A DNA stretch of 64,000 nucleotides from Parerythrobacter lacustris (GTDB lineage: Bacteria; Pseudomonadota; Alphaproteobacteria; Sphingomonadales; Sphingomonadaceae), in the NCBI RefSeq assembly GCF_024626475.1, contig NZ_JANKHH010000003.1, positions 372,001 to 436,000 of the forward strand. The letters are read 5' to 3'. Below the pieces are notes generated by a model. It worked only from the letters and a program-made list of their open reading frames with translations. It did not search any database and was not told where the DNA came from. This document shows positions 24,620 through 32,710 of the stretch, in pieces. The translations under genes were made by a program, and so were the position numbers. The number at the start of each line of letters is the position of its first letter. The first letter of the stretch is position 1.

Positions 24620-25108
24620 TCAATGATTGCGATCCCCATATGGGTCGGTGATGCCCAGTTTGGCAAGCGCGGCGATCTCCAGCGCTTCCATCTCCTCGGC
24701 GTGCGATTCGGACCCCACATGGTCGTACCCTGCAAGATGGAGGAAACCATGGACCAGCAGGTGCGCGGCGTGGTGTTCAAGGGCAATGCCCTTTTCCTCC
24801 GCCTCGTGCGCGCAGGTGGCATAGGCAAGCGCGAGGTCGCCCAGCATCGCAGGCGGTCCGTGGGTCGCGAGGCCTGACAGCTCTGTGCGCTCCAGCATGG
24901 GAAACGACAGGACGTTGGTCGGCTTGTCGCGTTGTCGCCAGTTGCGGTTCAACGTGTGGACCTCGTCGTCGGAAGTGAAGAGCACACTCGCCGTCAGACG
25001 CGAATTGGCGAGTTCGGGGGCGACGTCGGCTGCCGCACCGGCAGCTAGGACGGCCAATTGCTCCCACCTGCCCACGGGCCATCCGTCGATGTCGATGTCG
25101 AGGTCCAT
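24620..25108 (-). CDS. ybeY: Endoribonuclease YbeY
   Basis: A 162-residue metal-dependent RNase needed for 16S rRNA 3'-end maturation and ribosome quality control. The zinc site is His120, His124 and His130 in LLVHGFLHLAGYDH, the family signature H-G-x-L-H-L-x-G-Y-D-H. The upstream segment NRNWRQRDKPTNVLSFP is the second conserved block. Length is normal. It precedes corC by 17 bp on the same strand, so both are probably on one mRNA. Confidence 0.96.
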   Translation of the reverse strand: MDLDIDIDGWPVGRWEQLAVLAAGAAADVAPELANSRLTASVLFTSDDEVHTLNRNWRQRDKPTNVLSFPMLERTELSGLATHGPPAMLGDLALAYATCAHEAEEKGIALEHHAAHLLVHGFLHLAGYDHVGSESHAEEMEALEIAALAKLGITDPYGDRNH

Positions 25109-25412
25109 TGCTGGTGTTTAGCCGCGCCGATCCGGCTCGGATACGCCTGTTTCGAGCGCAATGTGTATCGGCCCGCCGCACTTTCGGCCCGAACCATCCG
25201 CAGAATCCCTTCTAGCTGCGACGAAATTCATCAGGCCGACATGCGGCGCGGAACATCCGCCGCGAACATTGAGTTTCCCCAGCACTACAACGCAGTGGTC
25301 GTCGCCGCAAAACCAACAGGGGAACGTAAAGTCCGGCTGCACCTGTGTGCATGCCGGAAGGATAGCTGTCGTCCGGGAAAGCCCGGGCGGATTCAATTGA
25401 AGGAGTATTTCA
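25109..25412. other. 304-bp intergenic leader of the OmpA-like gene
   Basis: This gap separates ybeY (leftward) from the OmpA-like gene (rightward) and must hold both promoters. The end has a strong ribosome binding site GAAGGAG seven bases before ATG 25413. Small hairpins are possible, for example CCGGG-AAAG-CCCGG near 25375. I see no convincing sigma70 boxes, terminator or small ORF. Confidence 0.4.
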
Positions 25413-26315
25413 ATGAAGGTCGCAAACTCGGGCCGCAAGGCCATGCTTCTTGCCGGGGCCGTTGCCCTCGCAGCCCCCGCCACGCTTACCGCGCAGACGC
25501 AGGAAATCCCGGCGGAAGCGGACACCACGCAGTCGTCGGACTATATGACCACGGTCTACGGTTCGCTGCCCACCGACCTGTCGGAGCTTCCCGAAGGCCC
25601 GGAGATCGATGGCTTCATCTCCGCCCGCAAGGGCAGCATGATGCAGGTTACCGGTGTCGGCGGAGTGCAGACCGTGGTGATGGTTAGTCCGGGGACCGAG
25701 ATCAAGTCCAGCGGCGGATTCCTGGGCCTCAGCCGCACGGCACTGGAGACCGATTCGCTGCTCAATGGCCTGCCGGTAACCGTAAAGACTGTGCAGTGGG
25801 GCGACGGCTATATCGCCAGCCGGATCGACCTGAAAAGCAAGGATCTCAAGACCGCGGCGATGATCGCCAACGGCACAGAGCAGGGCTTTGCCGAACAGAC
25901 CGCAGCCACCGAAGCGCTGCGGGGCCGCGTAGCGGATATCGACAATTACAACGTCAAGGGTACGACCAACGTCTATTTCGATACCGGCAAGCACGCTCTC
26001 TCGCCCGATGCACGGGCTCAGCTGTGCTCGGCTGCCCTGCAGGCCAACAGCATGGACAACGCCCTGCTGCTCGTGGTCGGCTATACCGACTCGACCGGCA
26101 CCTACGAGGTCAATCAGGAACTGAGCGAAAAGCGCGCGACGCGCGTGGTCAATTTCCTGCAGCAGGAATGCGGCTGGAAGCCTTTTCGCATGCTCACCCC
26201 GACCGGCATGGCCACCGCTGATCCGGCAGCCGACAACAGCACCGACTACGGCCGCCAGCAGAACCGCCGCGTGGCGGTCAACATCCTCGTCAGCAAGGCT
26301 GTCGACGGGATCTGA
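25413..26315 (+). CDS. OmpA-family outer membrane protein
   Basis: A 300-residue envelope protein. The signal peptide covers about residues 1-27 (MLLAGAVALAAPATLTAQ, cleaved after TAQ). The middle part (about 45-150) holds beta-rich sequence that looks like one or two OB-like or BON-like strands (GFISARKGSMMQVTGVGGVQ). The C-terminal OmpA domain (about 180-300) binds peptidoglycan: NVYFDTGKHALSP, VVGYTDSTGTYEVNQELSEK, RATRVVNFL and the final NRRVAVNI. GAAGGAG lies before the start. It is transcribed alone, between the ybeY and phoH genes of the opposite strand, and splits that otherwise conserved series. Confidence 0.9.
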   Translation: MKVANSGRKAMLLAGAVALAAPATLTAQTQEIPAEADTTQSSDYMTTVYGSLPTDLSELPEGPEIDGFISARKGSMMQVTGVGGVQTVVMVSPGTEIKSSGGFLGLSRTALETDSLLNGLPVTVKTVQWGDGYIASRIDLKSKDLKTAAMIANGTEQGFAEQTAATEALRGRVADIDNYNVKGTTNVYFDTGKHALSPDARAQLCSAALQANSMDNALLLVVGYTDSTGTYEVNQELSEKRATRVVNFLQQECGWKPFRMLTPTGMATADPAADNSTDYGRQQNRRVAVNILVSKAVDGI

Positions 26316-26336
26316 CCCGCACAACGCAAGAAAGAG

Positions 26337-26363
26337 AGGGCGGGCGCTTTGCGTCCGCCCTTT
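26337..26363. terminator. Bidirectional Rho-independent-like terminator
   Basis: Stem AGGGCGG (26337-26343) / CCGCCCT (26355-26361) with an 11-base loop that can pair further (GCG/CGC). It sits between the convergent OmpA-like and phoH genes and touches the phoH stop. The minus-strand transcript has a U-rich tail (CTCTCTTTCTT), the plus strand only TTT. Confidence 0.65.
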
Positions 26364-27390
26364 ACGCGTCTTTCCCCTCGTATGCCTCCACGATCCGCCC
26401 GACGATCGGATGGCGGACCACGTCGGCGCTGGTGAAGCGGGTAACCGCGATGCCCTCGACATCCTCCAGCCGCGCGACCGCATCGGCGAGGCCGGAATGG
26501 CGGTCGCCGCCGGGGATATCGACCTGCTTCGGATCGCCGCACACCACCATCCGGCTGTTCTGGCCGAAGCGGGTGAGAAACATCTTCATCTGTTCGCGCG
26601 TGGTGTTCTGCGCTTCGTCGAGAATGATGAAGCTGTCGGCCAACGTGCGCCCGCGCATGAAGGCGATCGGGGCGATCTCGATCTCACCCGACGCCAGCCG
26701 CCTTTCGACCTGCTCGGGCGGCATGCAGTCATACAGCGCGTCGTAGAGCGGGCGCAGGTAGGGATCGACCTTGTCCTTCATGTCGCCGGGCAGAAAGCCG
26801 AGCTTTTCGCCCGCCTCGACCGCAGGGCGTGACAGGATCAGCCGCTGCACGCTGCCAGTGATGAGCTGGCTGACCGCCTGTGCCACCGCGACATAGGTCT
26901 TGCCGGTGCCTGCCGGGCCGAGCGCGAAGATGATATCGTCGCGCGCAAGCTGGCGCATGTAGCTCGCCTGCATGGCGCTGCGCGGGACGATGGTCTTGCG
27001 CCGGGTGCGGATCATGATCGGCGGCGCGCCGTCGTCCGCATTGACGATGCCTTCGAAGGTCGGTTCGTTCGACATGGCGATCAGCGATTCGATCGCCCCG
27101 GCGTCGAGATCCTGCCCCATCGCCAACCGGTCGTACATCGTTTTGAGGACATCGCGCGCGCGGGCGACATTGTCTTCCGGCCCCTCGATATGCAGCTTGT
27201 CGCCGCGCGCGGAGATGAACACTCCCACGCGGTTTTCGACCTGGACGAGGTTGGCATCGAACTGTCCGAACAGCGGCACGAGGAGCGACTGGTTGTCGAA
27301 GCTCATGTCCACCTGTGCGCGGCGCACTGCGCGTTGCAGCAATGGCGAGGGCGAAAAGGCCGGCGTCGCGCGAGTGGGTTTGCGTCCCAT
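26362..27390 (-). CDS. phoH: PhoH-family ATPase
   Basis: A 342-residue PhoH-like protein with an N-terminal KH-like RNA-binding region (VENRVGVFISARGDKLHIEG) and a P-loop ATPase domain: Walker A FALGPAGTGKTYVA, Walker B SFIILDEAQNTT, and CGDPKQVDIPGG. The family is linked to RNA metabolism and phosphate or stress response; the exact reaction is unsettled. ATG 27390 has GGGAG upstream and begins MGRKPTRATPAF. In this clade the order miaB-phoH-ybeY-corC is standard; here about 950 bp lie between miaB and phoH and hold a lipoprotein gene and a possible mini transcription unit. Confidence 0.94.
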   Translation of the reverse strand: MGRKPTRATPAFSPSPLLQRAVRRAQVDMSFDNQSLLVPLFGQFDANLVQVENRVGVFISARGDKLHIEGPEDNVARARDVLKTMYDRLAMGQDLDAGAIESLIAMSNEPTFEGIVNADDGAPPIMIRTRRKTIVPRSAMQASYMRQLARDDIIFALGPAGTGKTYVAVAQAVSQLITGSVQRLILSRPAVEAGEKLGFLPGDMKDKVDPYLRPLYDALYDCMPPEQVERRLASGEIEIAPIAFMRGRTLADSFIILDEAQNTTREQMKMFLTRFGQNSRMVVCGDPKQVDIPGGDRHSGLADAVARLEDVEGIAVTRFTSADVVRHPIVGRIVEAYEGKDA

Positions 27391-27483
27391 GCAGCTCCCT
27401 TGGTTTATTGTCGTGGTTCTATGCCACAACGCACGAGACGCAAGAACGGGCGCTACACGCGGCTGGGGAAAGTAATCCGGATG

Positions 27484-27678
27484 TCATGCGCAGGCTGCCC
27501 GCCACAGGAACATTTTGCCCATGGAGCATCGACGGCAAAGTGTTGTCTCATCACAAATCCGACATGGACCGACGAATGCGGGACGGAGAACGCACCGGGA
27601 ATGCGCAAATCGGACGCGTCGATCAGGCTCTCCGCAGAGCGGACAGGAACTTAGCCGCCCATCATCTCGTTCAGCCAT
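27484..27678 (-). CDS. Possible Cys-rich small protein with three CxxC pairs
   Basis: A 64-codon ORF with eight cysteines, six of them in CPLC, CRIC and CRRC, plus one histidine between the first pairs. The pattern resembles a double zinc ribbon. It overlaps the 3' end of the 30-codon ORF at 27651-27743 by 28 bases in another frame and has no good ribosome binding site of its own, so it would need translational coupling. It ends 93 bp before the phoH start. Chance cannot be excluded. Confidence 0.35.
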   Translation of the reverse strand: MAERDDGRLSSCPLCGEPDRRVRFAHSRCVLRPAFVGPCRICDETTLCRRCSMGKMFLWRAACA

Positions 27679-27743
27679 TGTGCGACTGCTGCGAACGAAA
27701 GGTCGCCAAGCCCGGCAAGAAGGTTAAGGAGCAAGTCGGCCAT
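27651..27743 (-). CDS. Possible 30-residue hydrophobic peptide
   Basis: A very short ORF starting MADLLLNLLAGLGDLSF and ending NEMMGG. GGAGAG stands six bases before the ATG, and a good promoter lies just upstream (27776-27803), giving a leader of about 26 bases. The peptide is amphipathic, mostly Leu, Ala and Gly with three acidic residues and no Lys or Arg, so it differs from the usual basic type I toxins. It could be a small membrane-associated peptide or a leader for the downstream ORF and phoH. Confidence 0.45.
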   Translation of the reverse strand: MADLLLNLLAGLGDLSFAAVAQWLNEMMGG

Positions 27744-27775
27744 GAGGAACTCTCCAGAAAAGCGATACCGCTGTG

Positions 27776-27803
27776 ATACTATTTCCCTTTGTGGCTTAGT
27801 CAA
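27776..27803 (-). promoter_or_regulatory. Sigma70-like promoter for the leftward mini transcription unit
   Basis: On the minus strand TTGACT (27803-27798) and TAGTAT (27781-27776) are separated by 16 bases. This is one of the best -35/-10 matches seen in the window. Transcription would start near 27769, about 26 bases before the ATG at 27743. Confidence 0.6.
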
Positions 27804-27920
27804 TTCATTCGCTGTGACTCTCGGTGGGATTTCCCGACCAAAGGCAACTTGGCATGCAATGAATGCGGTCCCGCTTCGACCAGCTCGACCTCGGCCAGAT
27901 CGCCAGAGCGCCTCGGCGGA

Positions 27921-28337
27921 TCAGCCCGGAGAATAGGCTGCGGTTGGCGGCAATCCGCATTCTCGGCCAAGCGCTTCGACGGCACGGTGCATCAGTACTT
28001 CAGAAGCAGCATAGTCGGCTTCGGACAGATAGCGATGATTGGGAATGCTGTGGGCAATCTGACCGCCAGGTTCGCGCTGCCAATTCAGGCTTGCCCATGG
28101 TCCGGTCGGCGGCTTCGATATCGGTGGCTCGCCGGACCCGTATTGCCATCGTACCAGAACTCCGTCCGAGGGAGTATCGATCACCCAGTCGACGCCCGCC
28201 ACCCCTTCGAGCGAGGGCTTGATGCAGGCGGGATCGAAGGTAGCGACCACCGGCGCGACAATTCTGGGTCCGGGCAAGGCTGGACATGCCGTGAGCAGCG
28301 GCAGCATCAGCAAGGCAGCGAGATGTCCAAGACGCAT
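27921..28337 (-). CDS. Hypothetical lipoprotein
   Basis: A 138-residue protein with a lipoprotein signal peptide (MRLGHLAALLMLPLLTAC, lipidated Cys18). The rest has a Pro/Trp-rich middle and two further cysteines (PACIKPS near residue 38 and GRECGLPP near 127), which could form a disulfide. I recognise no domain. It ends about 180 bp before the mini transcription unit and begins 7 bp after the miaB stop on the same strand, so it is probably expressed with miaB. Confidence 0.7.
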   Translation of the reverse strand: MRLGHLAALLMLPLLTACPALPGPRIVAPVVATFDPACIKPSLEGVAGVDWVIDTPSDGVLVRWQYGSGEPPISKPPTGPWASLNWQREPGGQIAHSIPNHRYLSEADYAASEVLMHRAVEALGRECGLPPTAAYSPG

Positions 28338-28344
28338 TGCCCGT

Positions 28345-29694
28345 TCATCCTTGTGCGAGGGCTATTCCCTTCAGCGAGTTCGGCCCGGCTTCGGCCAGCG
28401 TCACGGGGACAATATCGCCGATCCCGGCTTGCGACTCGATGAACACCGATTGCAGCCAAGGCGACTTGCCCAGCCATTGGCCTTCGTGTTTGCCCCTGCG
28501 CTCAACCAGCACTTCGCAGGTCTTGCCGACCGAAGCCTCGTTGAACGCCAGCTGGTCACGGTTCAGCGCGGCTTGCAGGCGCTGGAGCCGCTCGTCCATC
28601 ACTTCGCGCGCGATCTGGCCGTCCATACTCGCGGCGGGGGTGCCGGGGCGGGGGGAATATTTGAAGCTGAAGGCCTGCGCGTAGCGGACATCATCGACAA
28701 TCTGCAGGGTGTCCTCGAACTCCGCCTCGGTTTCGCCGGGAAAGCCGACGATGAAATCGCCGCTCAGCGCGATATCGGGCCGGGCCTCGCGGAAGCGTTC
28801 GAGCAGGCGGAGATAGCTTTCCGCCGTGTGGCTGCGGTTCATTGCCTTGAGCACGCGGTCATTGCCCGACTGCACCGGGAGGTGGAGGTAGGGCATCAGC
28901 TTGTCGACCTCGCCATGCGCGGCGATCATGGCGTCGTCCATGTCGGCGGGGTGGCTGGTGGTGTAGCGGATACGGGCGAGGCCATCGATCGCGGCGAGCG
29001 CCCTGATTAATCCCGCGAGGCCCTGCGCGCCGCCCTTGTCGTCCTCGCCCGACCATGCGTTGACGTTCTGGCCGAGCAAGGTGATTTCCTTCGCACCGGC
29101 TTCGACCAGCTTCTGCGCTTCGGCAACGAGGTCCTTGAACGGGCGCGAGATTTCCGCGCCGCGGGTATAGGGCACCACGCAATAGGTGCAGAATTTGTCG
29201 CAGCCTTCCTGCACGGTAAGGAACGCGGTCGGGCCGATCTTCCTGCGCGCGGGAAGGGCATCGAACTTGGCGATCGGCGGCATCTCGGTGTCGGTCGCGC
29301 GCTCGCCGGCAACCGCCCGCCCGAGCATTTCGGGCAGGCGGTGATAGGCTTGGGGGCCAACCACCATGCTCACCGCAGGGGCGCGGGCCATGATCTCTTC
29401 GCCCTCGGCCTGCGCGACGCAGCCGGCGACCGCGATCATGGGTTCCCGCCCGGCCGCCTTGCCCGCCTTCACCAGCCGCCCGATGTCGGAATAGACCTTC
29501 TCCGCCGCCTTCTCGCGGATGTGGCAGGTGTTGAGCACCACCAGGTCCGCCTCTTCGCCCTCGGGCGCGGGTGCGATACCCTGTTCGGCCAGCAGCTCGG
29601 CCATGCGCTCGCCGTCATAGACGTTCATCTGGCAGCCGAAGCTTTTGACCCGGTAGGTGCGCGGGGTGTTTCGGGGGGCGGAGGTCGGTTTCAT
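28345..29694 (-). CDS. miaB: tRNA-2-methylthio-N6-dimethylallyladenosine synthase MiaB
   Basis: A 449-residue radical-SAM methylthiotransferase that completes ms2i6A37 in tRNAs reading codons starting with U. The first iron-sulfur cluster is bound by Cys21, Cys57 and Cys92 ([30 protein letters not shown]). The radical-SAM cluster is Cys165, Cys169 and Cys172 ([17 protein letters not shown]). A C-terminal TRAM domain is present. All features and the length are normal. It lies downstream of plsC on the same strand, separated by the secreted-protein gene 29781-30296 on the other strand. Confidence 0.97.
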   Translation of the reverse strand: MKPTSAPRNTPRTYRVKSFGCQMNVYDGERMAELLAEQGIAPAPEGEEADLVVLNTCHIREKAAEKVYSDIGRLVKAGKAAGREPMIAVAGCVAQAEGEEIMARAPAVSMVVGPQAYHRLPEMLGRAVAGERATDTEMPPIAKFDALPARRKIGPTAFLTVQEGCDKFCTYCVVPYTRGAEISRPFKDLVAEAQKLVEAGAKEITLLGQNVNAWSGEDDKGGAQGLAGLIRALAAIDGLARIRYTTSHPADMDDAMIAAHGEVDKLMPYLHLPVQSGNDRVLKAMNRSHTAESYLRLLERFREARPDIALSGDFIVGFPGETEAEFEDTLQIVDDVRYAQAFSFKYSPRPGTPAASMDGQIAREVMDERLQRLQAALNRDQLAFNEASVGKTCEVLVERRGKHEGQWLGKSPWLQSVFIESQAGIGDIVPVTLAEAGPNSLKGIALAQG

Positions 29695-29780
29695 GGAGGC
29701 GCGCCTGTAGCGCCATGCCGCAGGCTATTCAACATGGGTGCGCAGTTGCACGCCGCCTGTTCCTGTTTATGCTCCTCGCG

Positions 29781-30296
29781 ATGAACAGAACCGGAAAAGC
29801 AGCATTTCTCGCAATCGCCTTGGCTGCCACTCAGGTCCACGCAGAGGATGAGGTGGCTATCGAGCTGGAAACTCCTGCCGAGCAGTTCGAGACGATCAGA
29901 TCGTGGGAAGGCCGCTGGCAGGTCGCTGAAACGCCCGCGCTCGAAATCGTCTTCGAGACGACGGCGCGTGGCACCGCCATGATCGAGCGTTGGGAAACCA
30001 AATCGGGCCTGCATTCGATCACCATCTACCACATGGACGGCGATGCGCTGGTGGCGACGCATTATTGCCCTCAAGGAAACCAGCCCCGACTGGAGACACG
30101 TTCGTCGGCAAACGGCGACATCCGGTTTGCCTTCCGGGATGTTACCGATCTCGACAAGGGTGAGAGTCACACCCACGATCTGTGGTTCAGTTCGGCAGCT
30201 GACGGAACGATCCGCCGTTCGGAAATCTATCGCGGTGAAGACGGTTTGCAGGAGCCGAGCCACTATACGCTGAGGCGCGCGCCGCCAGCCGAATGA
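29781..30296 (+). CDS. Periplasmic DUF1579-like protein
   Basis: A 171-residue exported protein with a signal peptide (MNRTGKAAFLAIALAATQVHA, cleaved after VHA). The mature part is beta-rich: WEGRWQVAET, GTAMIERWETKSGLHSITIY, LVATHYCPQGNQPRL and RFAFRDVTDL. This resembles a DUF1579-like lipocalin-style barrel, but that assignment is from pattern only. ATG 29781 gives the best signal peptide; ATG 29769 would add four residues. It stands alone on the plus strand between the leftward miaB and plsC genes; its end is convergent with plsC. Confidence 0.75.
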   Translation: MNRTGKAAFLAIALAATQVHAEDEVAIELETPAEQFETIRSWEGRWQVAETPALEIVFETTARGTAMIERWETKSGLHSITIYHMDGDALVATHYCPQGNQPRLETRSSANGDIRFAFRDVTDLDKGESHTHDLWFSSAADGTIRRSEIYRGEDGLQEPSHYTLRRAPPAE

Positions 30297-30303
30297 ACAG
30301 GTC

Positions 30304-31167
30304 CTACTCGATCGGGATACCTTCCCTCGGCGCGTTGTACCGCACCGGCGCGACATCGTGTCCGAAGGTCCGTAGCGGCTTGCCGATGGATTTGACCAGT
30401 GCGGCCTCGATCTCTTCGCGCGCCTTCACCCCGATCGCCTTGCGCCCGCGATAGTCTTCCGGGCTGAAGGGCTCGAGGAAGTGGATTTTCAGTTGGAAGC
30501 TACCCTTGCGCGCCAGCACGCGTCGCGCGTTGTTCACGCCGCTTTCGTTGCCGATCCATGCGACTTCTTCTGCCACCTCTCCATAGTCGAGCAACACCGG
30601 CTGCACGAGCACGCCCGGCGGGGGCGGTTCGAGCACGCTCAACATGCTGGTCTTGAACGGCAGCAGCGATTGCCCGTCGGTGGTGGTGCCTTCGGGAAAG
30701 ACGGTTACCGACCAATTGTCCGCCAACGCCTCGCGCAGTGCGTTGATCTGTTCAGCGACGCCGAGGCGGTCTTCGCGTTTGACGTAGACCGTGCGATTAA
30801 GGCTGCACAGCCAGCTGATCACCGGCACCTCGCTCAGCTCGTGCTTTGCCACGAAAGCCGTCCCGCTTGCCCCGGCAGACGCAAGGATATCGATCCAGCT
30901 GATGTGATTGGAAATGAAGAACACATCGCGCCGCAGCGGGGTGCCGATCTTGGTCACTCTCGCTCCTGCAACCCGCCCGGCATAACGCAGGAACAGCATC
31001 GGGAAGGGCGAGCCATAGGCGAAAATGCGATAGGCATAGTGCAGCGGCACGAACACCAGCAGCAAGCCGATAAACCCGAGCACGCGCAGACCGAACCGCA
31101 GCTTCTCGATCGGGGTCAGCTCGGTCGTTTCGCCGCGGGCGGCTGCCGCGCGCCGCGCAGAGTTCAT
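30304..31167 (-). CDS. plsC: Lysophospholipid acyltransferase (PlsC type)
   Basis: A 287-residue membrane enzyme that acylates the sn-2 position of lysophosphatidate or a similar acceptor. An N-terminal hydrophobic helix (about 27-50) anchors it. The acyltransferase signature is Asn-His88-Ile-Ser-Trp-Ile-Asp93 (ISNHISWIDI), with VFPEGTTTDG as the glycerol-phosphate binding block. Lyso-ornithine or other acceptors are possible, so the plsC symbol is by family. It starts inside the fur stop (4-bp overlap) and is part of the fur-plsC-miaB series. Confidence 0.9.
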   Translation of the reverse strand: MNSARRAAAARGETTELTPIEKLRFGLRVLGFIGLLLVFVPLHYAYRIFAYGSPFPMLFLRYAGRVAGARVTKIGTPLRRDVFFISNHISWIDILASAGASGTAFVAKHELSEVPVISWLCSLNRTVYVKREDRLGVAEQINALREALADNWSVTVFPEGTTTDGQSLLPFKTSMLSVLEPPPPGVLVQPVLLDYGEVAEEVAWIGNESGVNNARRVLARKGSFQLKIHFLEPFSPEDYRGRKAIGVKAREEIEAALVKSIGKPLRTFGHDVAPVRYNAPREGIPIE

Positions 31168-31598
31168 CCGCCCGACTTGTCCGGGCGATCGAGCTTGACG
31201 CCGTAGAGCTCCATTCGATGATCGACCAGGCGATAGCCCAGCTTTTCGGCAATCACTTTCTGCAGTGCTTCGAGTTCGGGATCGACGAATTCGACGACAT
31301 TACCTGTCTCTACATCGATCAGATGGTCGTGATGTGCCTCGGGCGCAGCTTCGTAGCGCGCGCGCCCATCACCGAAATCGTGCCGGTCGAGGATGCCGGC
31401 CTCCTCGAACAGGCGGACGGTACGATAGACGGTAGCAATCGAGATTTTCGGATCGATCGCCGAGGCGCGCTCGTGCAGCAACTCGACATCGGGGTGATCT
31501 TCGCTTTCCGACAACACACGTGCGATGATCCGGCGCTGCTCGGTGATGCGCAGCCCGCGTTCGGCACACAGCTGTTCGAGGTCTATCCGTTGTTCCAA
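31164..31598 (-). CDS. fur: Fur-family metal-responsive regulator
   Basis: A 144-residue Fur-family repressor. The winged helix is at about residues 10-75 (RGLRITEQRRIIARVL, SIATVYRTVRLFEEAGIL). The regulatory metal motif is His89-His90-Asp91-His92 (HHDHLIDV), followed by GNVVEFVDPELE. The CxxC structural zinc pairs of E. coli Fur are missing, as in many alphaproteobacterial Fur/Mur proteins, so it may sense iron or manganese. A strong terminator (31619-31648) separates it from mucR upstream, so it needs its own promoter, which must lie within the roughly 75 bp between them or read through. Confidence 0.93.
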   Translation of the reverse strand: MEQRIDLEQLCAERGLRITEQRRIIARVLSESEDHPDVELLHERASAIDPKISIATVYRTVRLFEEAGILDRHDFGDGRARYEAAPEAHHDHLIDVETGNVVEFVDPELEALQKVIAEKLGYRLVDHRMELYGVKLDRPDKSGG

Positions 31599-31608
31599 AA
31601 TGTCCTCG

Positions 31609-31648
31609 CGAAAAGAAAGCGCCCCGTAGCCTTAGAGGCCCGGGGCGC
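31609..31648 (-). terminator. Rho-independent terminator of mucR
   Basis: An 8-bp perfect GC stem, GCGCCCCG (31619-31626) with CGGGGCGC (31641-31648), loop 14 bases, followed on the minus strand by TTTCTTTTCG. It lies 26 bp after the mucR stop and just upstream of fur. Confidence 0.82.
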
Positions 31649-31674
31649 AGTTCTCAAGGTCGAGAGCGTAAAGC

Positions 31675-32115
31675 TCAGGCGGCTTTCTTGTTCCGCCCGC
31701 GTTTCTGCCCCGGCTTGCGGCCGAGGCCGATTTTCTTCGCCAGCTCGCGTCGACGCTCGGCATAGTTCGGCGCGACCATCGGATAATCGGCAGGCAGGCC
31801 CCAGCGGGCACGATATTCTTCCGGCGTCATATTGAAGTTGGTGCGCAGATACCGCTTGAGCATCTTCAGCTTCTTGCCGTCTTCGAGACAGACGATGTAG
31901 TCCGGCTTGATCGAATTGCGGATTGCCACTGCCGGTTCAGGGCGCGGCTCTTCCTTTTCGACCACTGTTCCGAGGCTTGCCAATGCCCCGTAAACGTTCG
32001 TGATCAGCGACGGTACAGCATCGACCGCGACATCGTTATTGCTCAGGTGCGCCGCGACGATATCGGAAGTCAGCGTGATCAGGGTCTCGCTCATATCCAT
32101 TTCCATAGTTTCCAT
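31675..32115 (-). CDS. mucR: MucR/Ros-family transcriptional regulator
   Basis: A 146-residue regulator of the alphaproteobacterial MucR/Ros family, which controls exopolysaccharide, motility and cell-cycle genes. The conserved core is ETLITLTSDIVAAHLSNN, a zinc-finger region beginning IVCLEDGKKLKMLKRYL, then NMTPEEYRARWGLPADYPMV and YAERRRELAKKIGLG. The C-terminus is strongly basic. ATG 32115 has GAGG eight bases upstream; the Met at 32094 (MSETLITLT) is the alternative. It ends at a clear terminator. The AT-richer leader to 32257 holds a palindrome (32234-32246), which may be its operator. Confidence 0.94.
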   Translation of the reverse strand: METMEMDMSETLITLTSDIVAAHLSNNDVAVDAVPSLITNVYGALASLGTVVEKEEPRPEPAVAIRNSIKPDYIVCLEDGKKLKMLKRYLRTNFNMTPEEYRARWGLPADYPMVAPNYAERRRELAKKIGLGRKPGQKRGRNKKAA

Positions 32116-32233
32116 AACTTTGTCCTCATCAAGATGGCGGAGCATTTTTGCTTTTGCCGTCCATCGACAGGACCCATGAACCCGTTGGGGATATATTTCA
32201 AGGGCGAGACAATACTTTCCCCTATGAAATAGT

Positions 32234-32246
32234 AACCATTATGGTT
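32234..32246. promoter_or_regulatory. Perfect 13-base palindrome upstream of mucR
   Basis: AACCAT-T-ATGGTT, six-base arms with one central base, in an AT-rich stretch about 120 bp before the mucR start and 12 bp after the rimI stop. It could be a binding site for MucR itself or another dimeric regulator. Evidence is symmetry and position only. Confidence 0.3.
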
Positions 32247-32257
32247 GAACTTACTAA

Positions 32258-32710
32258 TCAGAAGTCCAAGGCGAAAGTAATCGCGTCCAGTCGGACTCCG
32301 TCGGTTGTCTTGTAGTATCCGCTCCTGCGACCGATCTGACGAAAGCCTGCGTTAACATATAGATTAACGGCGGGATTGTTCTCGCGCATTTCCAAGAAGA
32401 CGCGCTCGGCCCCCCGCGATCGTGCGTCTCGGACAAGAAAATCGAGGAGTTTACGGCCCAGTCCCGATGCACGATCTTGCGGCTTGACCCCGATCAACAG
32501 CAACTCTTCCTCTCCCGGAACAGCGCGGACGAGCGTGAAGCCGGCGGTCGGGGCATGGTCGACAGGCCTGGCGCCAGCCGAATCGACCAACCGGTAATGG
32601 GTAGAGGGCAGGGTCAGCAGACTGGATACCTGCCCGCGAGTCCAGGCTTCGCCCCACCGCGGTTCGAACGCGTCGTCCATCACCTCCATGATCCGGTCGA
32701 TATCTTCCAT
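32258..32710 (-). CDS. rimI: Ribosomal protein S18 alanine N-acetyltransferase (RimI type)
   Basis: A 150-residue GNAT acetyltransferase. The acetyl-CoA loop is GVKPQDRASGLGRKLLDFLV (motif A) and the C-terminal part has LEMRENNPAVNLYVNAGFRQIGRRSGYY, the standard RimI ending. In the family it acetylates the N-terminal Ala of S18, though other targets are known. ATG 32710 overlaps the tsaB stop by one base; a GTG three bases upstream is possible. The tsaB-rimI pair is conserved in most bacteria. Confidence 0.93.
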   Translation of the reverse strand: MEDIDRIMEVMDDAFEPRWGEAWTRGQVSSLLTLPSTHYRLVDSAGARPVDHAPTAGFTLVRAVPGEEELLLIGVKPQDRASGLGRKLLDFLVRDARSRGAERVFLEMRENNPAVNLYVNAGFRQIGRRSGYYKTTDGVRLDAITFALDF

